Positions 56,316 through 64,000 of a DNA stretch of 64,000 bases are shown here, one piece after another. This stretch comes from Nymphalis io. Taxonomy: Eukaryota > Arthropoda > Insecta > Lepidoptera > Nymphalidae. The notes beneath the pieces were generated by a model. The model saw only the letters and a program-made list of their open reading frames with translations. It was not told where the DNA came from and did no database searches. Numbering within the stretch: position 1 is the stretch's first letter; each line of letters begins with the position of its first letter. The translations under genes were made by a program, and so were the position numbers. The stretch covers positions 3,720,001-3,784,000 of the forward strand of contig NC_065910.1 of NCBI RefSeq assembly GCF_905147045.1. The letters are read 5' to 3'.

Positions 56316-58017
56316 AAGAAATCCACACATTATATTTACTGCGCTATCATAGTTATTACCCTTTTGATGTCAAACAATTTCTAGAATATATTTTCACTTA
56401 TCTTGTTTACTTAAAACTGACAGCAATATTTATTTTGACCTAAATCCTACATTAGTATAATAAGTTCACCTTGAGCCGAGCGCTGTACATTAGAATAAAG
56501 GTCAGATGACAGTGAGCGAGCAAAAGAATACTCTCATTTTTATCGGATTAAATTGTTTTTCAGACGACTGGCTTTTTGCACCCTTAGTTCAATCATTAAG
56601 TTTTATTATTTCGCGTTTCACCTTAGATTATAAGTAAAATTTGATTCACGTAAGGCATTTTCAAATATTCTTTGTCTATTTATCTATAATTTATTTATCT
56701 TCTTTTATCTATATATTGCGTTGAGTTTCTTTAATTGGAACTTAGGTCTGAGGTGGTACTTTCAAAATCGGTGGTGGATTTTTGACAATCAAAAAGAAAA
56801 TGCAATATTTCTATGAATATTTTTGATTTGATTTGATGTGCTCTTCAAGAAAATATAATGAATACCGAATTCACTATGGTATATTATTATATCGTGTCTG
56901 CTTATGTTTTTCTTAATAGACTTTTGGAAAATTGTATCGTCTGTGGTATCTTCAATATTGAGTTTATAAGACGCGAATCGAATAACAATTTGATTATATA
57001 AATGACACCGATATCTGTTGATTTATTCAAGTATAATTTACATCTCTACATGTAGACTTTAATAATGAACTAAATTGTTTAAACATTAATCGTATTACAT
57101 AAAGTACAGATTTGCGTTCAATAGATTTCTGAACGATCATTATCGGATCGTTTGCTTTACCGTAATTAATGGATGCTATTACAGTCAATTAGGTAGTGAT
57201 CTGATAATACCATGATATCCGAAAATCTCTTATGTAATTCGCGTATAATAGTGTTATAAATGCGCGTATTATGCCATAAGTGTGATAGTATAATTTTTGG
57301 AATTATAATTTAATTTTATAACAGTTTAATGTGGTACAAATTACATGAAACAGTTCGGTTTTCAAATTTATATAAAAAAGGTATTTTAAAAAATTAGTTA
57401 AGAAGCAAAAGAGTGATGTTAAAGTAACGTGTTATAAATTAAAATTTATTGAAAATAATAAAGCCCTTGATTCGAAAGTCTTAAACATAAGTTTCTATTC
57501 TCCTAATTTCCGTTTCCTTTTTACTTTTTTTATAATAGTGTTGTTTCGACTTGTTGAAGATACAAATCACAAAGAAAAAAAAGGAGTCTTTTATCTTGAG
57601 GTTACTATGAATATTTTATATTGCCTTTGTTATTGGCAGCTACATACTTTATTTTCTTTTTATTATATCTTACATAATGGGTTTATAAATACGAAAATTA
57701 TTCATATTCATGGTATTGAACATAATAACTAAAACTATCTAATATTTAATTATAATAAGGCTGTGTCCCCAGTGCAAAACAAAGCAGGAAAATCACGTAT
57801 CCGCACTGCAATTGCGGTGTCGTAAAGTGTATATAAATCGTAATTTTGCAATGAATTTTAAACAAGAGCGTATTAAGGCAATATAATTGTAACTATGCCG
57901 ATTTATTTACGGCTTCGGCCTCGGCACCATGTATACAAAGCTTTCAATATTCACAAAAAAAAGTTTTCATTGGTATCATAATATGTCAGCTTGTCTCAAT
58001 ATCAGATAATTTTTTTT
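56316..58017. other. No gene seen
   Basis: The frame 57538-57732 has no signature. No repeat recognised. Confidence 0.4.
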
Positions 58018-58280
58018 TGGACAAATAGTTTGGTGGGTGGGCAATAATCATCACTTATTGACATTGGCGCTGTAAGAAATATTAAGCATTCCTTACATAA
58101 CCAATGTGCCACCATCCTTGGGAGCTGAAATGTTACATACCTTGTGCATGTAGTTACACTGGCTCACTTACCCTTAAAACCGGAATACAACAACACAAAG
58201 TATTTCTGTTTGGCAGTTGAATATCTGATGAGTGGTTGGTACCTAACCAGGTGCGTTTTGCATAAAGCTCTACCGCCAAG
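58018..58280 (-). repeat. SINE-A, old copy
   Basis: GGTGGGTGGGCAATAATCATCACTTATTGACATTGGCGCTGTAAGAAATATTAAGC to CATAAAGCTCTACCGCCAAGTA, full order kept with many substitutions. Confidence 0.85.
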
Positions 58281-59458
58281 TAAAATTGAACGAAACTTTT
58301 TAAGCTCGCTTATTTAACGCTTTAAATATTTAGTTATCGTAAAATCTATACATATGTCATCTAAAAACTCACTCATTATCCTTTTGCATATATAAAAGTA
58401 ATAAAACTAATAACGTGTACGAAATTTTTTAAAATGATCAGTGGAGTAGTTACGGCGTTAAATCGTAACAAACTCACATTCGCAATTATAATATTAGTAA
58501 AGATTACAATAATGACAATGGATCAACTAATTTAAAGTTAAATAAATGAGAAATCAATTAAAAGATGACTTAGAAAGAAATTACCTTTTAGAATTAGAAT
58601 TTAAAAGGATTAAAAGAGTTGAATCCATGGTAACAAGGTATATAAGTGCCCTGAATACCTAAATAACTCGTTAGTCTCGATCGATTCAACTGAAATAGGA
58701 CTCATTAAAATGTAAAAGGTCTTTGATTTTTAAATCAGCCTATCAGTTTGAATGGAATTTATTATCTACATCGTATTACTTCTAAGTATGTTACTGATCT
58801 TATTATTAACTCATAAGTTGTGTGTATAATCATTTTCAAACTTGCTATTACTGTTATAATTCTTGTTCTGGGGTATATTTTTTTCATAAGAGAGAAATTC
58901 TTTGCTTAATTCACCACAAAATTTTAAGAATTCAAATAGTCGTTTGACGTTTATCTCACGTCATATGCAGATCTCCATACATTGCTTTTCAAGCCTTTGA
59001 GCAATTTAACGATTTGCTTGTCCGGATTAAAACATGCAATATTTTGAATATTTATTTGGTACTAGAATATTTTGGTGTACGTTTTATATGATTTAATTAA
59101 ATGTTGATATTAACGTCGTTACAGAAGCCAAAACAGTAGATGATATCGCGATCTTTTATGCAAGTTTTCGTCCAATTTTTGGCAAAGTTTAAGATAATTT
59201 TAAATTTAAAAAAATATTCTCATCTCAAAAAATTGATTTTATCCAAACTTTGATTTTTAATAAACTATAACCTAACTTAAAGAAGGTATCGATGATGGTA
59301 TGTTACACATAAATCAAAAATTATTATTTATTGATATATATTTTAACTGTTGTATTTTCTAATGTTAATAAGAACCCTAGAGTTAGATAATACTGCAAAC
59401 AAATTGTGTACATGTATCTTTTGGGTGTGTAAATAAATTATTATTATTATTGTTACAG
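58281..59458. other. Upstream region of Dpr exon, no repeat seen
   Basis: AT-rich. It ends in ATTATTATTATTGTTACAG at 59458, a plausible splice acceptor, so at least the last part is probably intron. Confidence 0.4.
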
Positions 59459-59815
59459 AATGCAGAAATTGCGGTTGTATCAACTACCTCAAAGAAGCTA
59501 GCGTACTTTCATTAAAGCAATAATGACTATAAATTTAAGTGCGACGAAATGTGACCAAGTTTCCCAAATGTGACTTTCACTACATTGAGTGCCAAACAAT
59601 GTTTTGCTGTAAAGAACTTAAACTACTCTACGCTACTGTTGTTCTTTTACTAGAAGCTGAATTATTGGTGAACACAGGTGCTATGGAGTCGAAAAGGTCT
59701 TCCATTCTGGTCACTCAAAACGCAGACGATCTAAAATCCTTAGAATTGTGTACAACCAGAAATCAACAAAGATTGGGTAGTGTGTTTGGAAATTTTACTC
59801 GACACCATAAAAAAG
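59459..59815 (+). CDS. Dpr-family receptor, exon with start codon and signal peptide
   Basis: Acceptor TTACAG|A precedes 59459 and the donor AAAAAG|GTAAAT follows 59815. The frame open from 59539 has only GTG there, and the first in-frame ATG is 59599, which I take as the start. The first 26 or so residues (MFCCKELKLLYATVVLLLEA..) have a basic patch and a hydrophobic core, as in a signal peptide, fitting a secreted or membrane-anchored protein. The leader before the ATG has three upstream ATGs: a 16-codon frame from 59523 and two ATG-TGA pairs (59549, 59568), the last lying in the 16-codon frame. The exon ends after one base of a codon and is completed in frame by 60422. The family is assigned from the Ig exons downstream. 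Whether transcription begins here or far upstream is not known. Confidence 0.7.
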
Positions 59816-60421
59816 GTAAATATTTTCATTTTATATGTTCAATAATAGCATCAAATAAAACAAATCAAGAAAAAAAAATAACAAAATTTTGTGTTAGTTT
59901 TAAAAACTTAATTACCTTTTCATTAAATATAAAACTTTAGTAATGAATTATAAACAGTTCATGCATCTACTGTATAGCTTGACAAAAATAAAATACAATG
60001 GCTAATGTTAATTAACTTTTAATGGCGGTAAATATACGGCCAGTAATTATAAGCCCAATAATTAAAAATTAACCACAGTACAATTTGACGAACCAAATGA
60101 AAACAGTTGTACAACAAAAGCGCTTAAAATATACAAAGAAAATTACGTTTTTGGGTAAATATGAAATATAATTATAACGAATGTTTTGAAAAAAAATAAT
60201 AATAATATACTTCTGCCGTTTTTTTATCACTCATTCATTCAATCTATATAACTTTCTTTACTTAACATATATTCATTGTAATTATAGAAACAAGGACTTA
60301 CAATTTTCGTAAAACAATCACCTCTACAAAAAATAGTACAATTAGATAATATTCAAATGTACTCAAGTTAATATAAGACAGAATATATATAATATATAAA
60401 TAAAAATTTAATGCTTTTTAG

Positions 60422-60918
60422 GTCACAGGAGAAGAACTACAACTACTACATCATCAACACAAACAACAATAGTTTATACAACTATTGATACTGATGAAGA
60501 TTCCACTGAGTCTTATACGATGAGTGCCTATAATATTAGCACAACCACATATCCTAAATTACCCAAACCACTTCGTTTGTCCTCTGTATTAGATAAAGAT
60601 TTCAATGAAGATGTATATAATATAGATAATGTTCTAGAAGAAGCTAAAGAAATAAGTCGGGAAAGACACCATAATAAACATCATGAAAGGTTACAAGATA
60701 AGGAAATCATTACAGAATTAGACGAAGGAGCACTAACAAAGTCTTTAAATAAAGTTAAAAAAATGTATAGAGATTCGACCGCGTCAGCGGTTAATAAGCT
60801 TAGTGGAAAAGGTTTAAAAAATGGTATATTTTTGACTGAGAATTGTACTACTGTTATAGCTCAAATAGGAACAACAGCAATATTACACTGCGAAGTTAGT
60901 GATATAACAGAAAACACG
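60422..60918 (+). CDS. Dpr-family receptor, Thr-rich leader and start of Ig domain 1
   Basis: Acceptor TTTTTAG precedes 60422 and donor CACG|GTAAGT follows 60918. Joined to the previous exon it adds 165 codons (about residues 74-238 from ATG 59599). First comes a Thr/Ser-rich stretch (HRRRTTTTSSTQTT..), then an acidic and basic low-complexity region with no domain I recognise, then the first strands of an Ig V-type domain: GIFLTENCTTVIAQIGTTAI ending LHCEV, with the disulfide Cys at about 229. N213-C-T is a possible glycosylation site with an unusual extra Cys next to it. About 200 residues before Ig 1 is long for Dprs as I recall them. Intron phase is 0. In Drosophila, Dprs are neuronal surface proteins that pair with DIPs in synaptic partner recognition. 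Confidence 0.85.
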
Positions 60919-61904
60919 GTAAGTTTCCTTTGTAATTCTACGTAATAATATATTGGAATTCGTATTAGGTTTCACATCTTTACTTATTTTTGTTGTCGTT
61001 TTCCTATTTGATACGATATCGATTCAATACAATCAATTACTTGGCCGTTTTTATTAGGAATCATTGAAATTGAAATATTAGTTTATTTTATAAAATAAAA
61101 CTGTTAGTGGCACAATTAGATATTTAATTATGTCTCGGTGTCAGGAGAAAGATATTCACGAATATACATATACTGTAAATACAATATCAACACATACATA
61201 TTTCTGAAAAAAACGAAACCAAACTCAAGAAATCCAGATAAAATATAGACAGCTGGCTTTCAGGTCCAATAGCCGATATCACGTATTTAAGAGTTACATA
61301 TTTCAATCATTTTGCTTACTTATCTTACTATATATATTAAACGATATCGTATCGAATAATGTGAAAACATTTTAAGATTTCATTTTACATGTCGTAACGA
61401 CTTGCTAACCAGATTGGATATGACAAATTCTATTACATTTAATAAATTACCCTCATTTATAATTCACTCGAAATTCGTCTACACATTTAAGCAAACCTTT
61501 TAATTAAAAATTTAAGTATTAACTTTATTCATTTAATATAGTGAAGTTAAAAAAAAATCAATAGAACGAAAGATGGTAATATTGTTTAAATGTATAGCCG
61601 AATTTTGATTTGAGTTATTAATAAGAGTAATTGCTGAATATTATAAATGTCTTAATAGACTGTTGGAACCTTAATAAATATATATTCTTAGGATAAATTT
61701 AATTTTATTGTTTGATTTGAATTAAATAAATTAAAAATATGTCACCTGGTGGCACCTGATAATGAATAAATGAAAATGCTACTTATGGTATTTAAATTTC
61801 TTCTTAAGTTGAAAAAATAATAAAATATAAATCCAAAACTTACTTATCAATGTTTATATTTGTTACTCCCGAGTGGCTATTTGTTATTAGTTAACAAGAA
61901 GTAA

Positions 61905-61980
61905 AGTTAGCGCGAGACCGGCCATTATGGAAATCCTTGGAAGAGGCCTTTGTCCAAGAGTGGACGTTTTCCGACTGAGA
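61905..61980 (+). pseudogene. RTE-like LINE, last codons, degraded
   Basis: GAGACCGGCCATTATGGAAATCCTTGGAAGAGGCCTTTGTCCAAGAGTGGACGTTTTCC is the nucleotide counterpart of the 11463 fragment, shifted in frame. It is followed by a TAA microsatellite which a SINE-B then occupies. It lies in a Dpr intron. Confidence 0.5.
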
Positions 61981-61981
61981 T

Positions 61982-62252
61982 TATAATAATAATAATATTA
62001 TCCGGGGACATTTTTTCACACACGGCCATCTGATCCCAAATTACGCTTGTACAGAGCTTGTACTTTGGTTACCAGATAACTGATATACTACATATACTAT
62101 TTTTCTTAAGTAAATACATACTTATATATTACATCCAGAATCAGGACAAATAGACATGTTCATGCACACAAATATTTGTCCTGGGTGGGAACCGAACCCA
62201 CAACCTTCGGCGTGAAAGGCAAGCATCCAACAACCACGCCAACCGGCTCGTC
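61982..62252 (-). repeat. SINE-B, full length, intronic
   Basis: (TAA)n at 61982-61998, then CCGGGGACATTTTTTCACACACGGCCATCTGATCCC and the head complement (GGGAACCGAACCCACAACC; CACGCCAACCGGCTCGTC). Inserted antisense in the intron before the third Dpr exon, ending 88 bases from it. Confidence 0.92.
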
Positions 62253-62340
62253 GACGATGATGATGATAACAAGAATCTCATCGTAAATCGAGAATATATA
62301 ATATTTTCTCTTTTAATATATCATACAATTTTAATTTTAG

Positions 62341-62442
62341 GTTACGTGGATAAGACGGAAAGATTACTCGCTTTTATCCGTCGGTCTCGTCACTTACAGC
62401 GCTGACAGTAGATTCTTTTCTGCTCACGGGAGACACGTCAAG
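62341..62442 (+). CDS. Dpr-family receptor, Ig domain 1 core exon
   Basis: Acceptor ATTTTAG precedes 62341 and donor CAAG|GTAATT follows 62442. The 34 codons, in frame with the previous exon, read VTWIRRKDYSLLSVGLVTYS and then ADSRFFSAHGRHVK. The invariant Ig Trp (W241) is 12 residues after the Cys, and WIR+KDxxLLxVGxxTYSxDxRF is the Dpr signature, covering part of the surface used to bind DIP partners. The conserved DW.LQI and second Cys should lie in the next exon, beyond 64000 or in the remaining 1.5 kb where I could not find it. The KDY..L..VGL.TYS wording is closest, from memory, to Dpr13-like members. Paralogue identity is uncertain. Confidence 0.92.
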
Positions 62443-63458
62443 GTAATTGTGTTTATTATTAAAACTTTAAGTCGAATCTCTAATCTACTCACTATTGATA
62501 ACATAGGCTTAATAAGGTATTTCTTACTTCTGAGCTTAACTCATTTATTATTACACAACAACGAAATGATAGTTAAAACTGAATATATAAATGTAATAAT
62601 AATTTCAAATGAATTTATAGTATTTGATTATTTTGATTTAAACATGATATTGTAGACGTTAGAAGTTAGTATAAAACTTCATTGTTTTTATTATGTAAAC
62701 TGTGTCGCTTTCAGATGCATTGATATATTTCACTAATAGAATATATAAAATAAAGCTTATGTTTACGGGGGTTAACGAGCTGAGATGACCAACCCAATGG
62801 AGAGGAAACGAGTAACCTTACCAAGAATCACGGGCTCAAATCTTCACGAACACATTTTTTTAACGTTTTTTAATTTATAATAAAAGCACATGTGAAAAAA
62901 ATGTGGTTTGGCGATGAAAAAATTATTGTGAGGTTAATTATTATTACATGCATGTGTCTAAAAATCGATATCTTAACCTTATTCAACTGGCATCTCAAAA
63001 GCACTTTAGAATCGTTACTTTTAAGTTTTCTCAAAGGTGAAGCAGTCTACTGGGAATATAGATTCTGCAGAGAATAACAGCTCAAATCATCGTGAGAAAG
63101 TCTGCCTTTGTGGGGTACTCGTAAAATCTCGAGTTGCAAAATGGCGCCTGACGCTCGTAATCTGAAAACCTAGATTTACACTCGACTTTATACAAACATG
63201 TTATATTCAGAATTACACAAATAAAATTTACTCAAAATAAACTTGATACATATTAAGTGGAAAATTAAATTTTCGTACAATATTTCGTCACTGTACATAA
63301 TATTGTATATTATGTTATGCATGTATGGTGACGTCGTTTCCTTGGAAATTCCAGGTACTCTAGATGGATGGATCAACGTGGCGTTAAATCTCCAAGACCA
63401 TTTATATTTACTTTTGTTACTTTGTTACTTTTTAATAAAGAGATAAATTTAATGATTA
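62443..63458. other. Dpr intron, no feature seen
   Basis: Small frames (62449-62655, 62892-63077, 63243-63446) have no Ig or other signature. No next Dpr exon found. Confidence 0.5.
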
Positions 63459-63560
63459 CTAGGTGGTAGGGCTTTGTGCAAGCCCGTCTGCGTAGGTACC
63501 ACCCACTTTGATATTCTACCACTAAACAGCAATACTTCGTATTATTGGGTTCCGGTCCAG
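63459..63560 (+). repeat. SINE-A, head only
   Basis: CTAGGTGGTAGGGCTTTGTGCAAGCCCGTCTGCGTAGGTACCACCCAC..GATATTCTACCACTAAACAGCAATAC..GGGTTCCGGTC. The copy stops before the middle of the family, so the 3' end has been lost. This is the reverse of normal 5' truncation and implies a later deletion. Confidence 0.88.
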
Positions 63561-64000
63561 AAATGAAAATTATCACAGATACGTAGTCGATTGGAGAGCG
63601 TTGTTAATATATTTAATAAGCAGCTATAGCCCCCTACGTATAATTGGATCTACAAAAGCTTCTTCTATGACTAACTTCCTTGTTGATTTAATCGTTAATC
63701 GTAATTATTTTATTATTTTTCATCCGCGCCTTTGTCCGCATATCTCAGAAGTTATGTATAAAAAAACAAACTCGTAAATCGTTTAATTGCTTGTTGTTTT
63801 AAGCCAACGATATATTCTTCAATTTCAAACATGAATGATTCAAAAAGAGAATTTTAGTTATTTATTTATACCAACCTCAATTGCCATACCAATATTTGAC
63901 TTTATAATGACAAGGATTGTAATATGAATTTTCTCAATTACGTCAGAGAGAGTATTATGAATATAATGAAATAAATCGTTTCTTGAACAAACTAATAAAT
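63561..64000. other. Dpr intron, no feature seen
   Basis: AT-rich, no repeat recognised. Confidence 0.5.

Noticed and set aside
59539..59598. Extended N-terminus of the Dpr protein from 59539
   Set aside because: That position is GTG, not ATG. The 20 extra residues precede the hydrophobic signal core, so ATG 59599 fits better.

Overview
This window looks like nuclear DNA of a butterfly (Lepidoptera, probably Nymphalidae). It is AT-rich and gene-poor, and it is densely sown with short tRNA-headed SINEs and other transposon remnants of kinds familiar from butterfly genomes. The only host gene I can support is the 5' part of a Dpr-family (defective proboscis extension response) immunoglobulin cell-surface receptor on the + strand, at the right end. 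Its three exons (59459-59815, 60422-60918, 62341-62442) join in frame, encode a signal peptide, a long Thr-rich leader and the first half of Ig domain 1, and the gene runs off the right edge. An initiator/DPE core promoter with a possible leader exon at about 15.2 kb could be a distant 5' end of the same gene, in which case most of the window would be a first intron. That link is inference.

The rest is mobile-element debris. I label the repeat families as follows. SINE-A: poly(A)-tailed, about 290 bp, ending in a CATCAGGTGG hairpin and a TTCTATAAAA tail; about 20 copies. SINE-B: tRNA-like head and a (TTA)n tail. SINE-C: tRNA-like head, (ACTGTT)n tail, about 310 bp and the most frequent; it resembles the nymphalid SINEs called Metulj, a name given from memory. 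SINE-D: tRNA-like head and a 'GGAAAGCACGTAA' type body. SINE-E: short fragments of a common lepidopteran repeat. Larger elements are an R1-clade LINE tail (7857-8655), a 5'-truncated and broken Dong/R4-clade LINE (23509-26243), a complete but dead mariner (34671-35958), two 3' ends of a CR1/L2-like LINE (38870-39108, 52408-52617), two RTE-like 3' ends, a short Helitron (50445-50714) and a TTAA-flanked MITE (18756-18973).

Insertions are often nested: SINE-A into SINE-A twice, SINE-C into SINE-C, mariner into SINE-C, and the Dong-like LINE into the TAA microsatellite tail of a SINE-B. SINE-A shares its 3' hairpin with the CR1/L2-like LINE, which suggests that LINE mobilised it. Several repeats also carry near-perfect short inverted duplications that look like fold-back template-switch mutations. 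I found no convincing new multi-gene system. The most interesting signals are the Dong/SINE-B landing pad, the SINE-A/LINE shared tail, the hairpin series, the unusual Dpr leader and a small cysteine-rich open frame at 9614-9790. Repeat boundaries are read by eye and are usually good to within about 10-20 bases.
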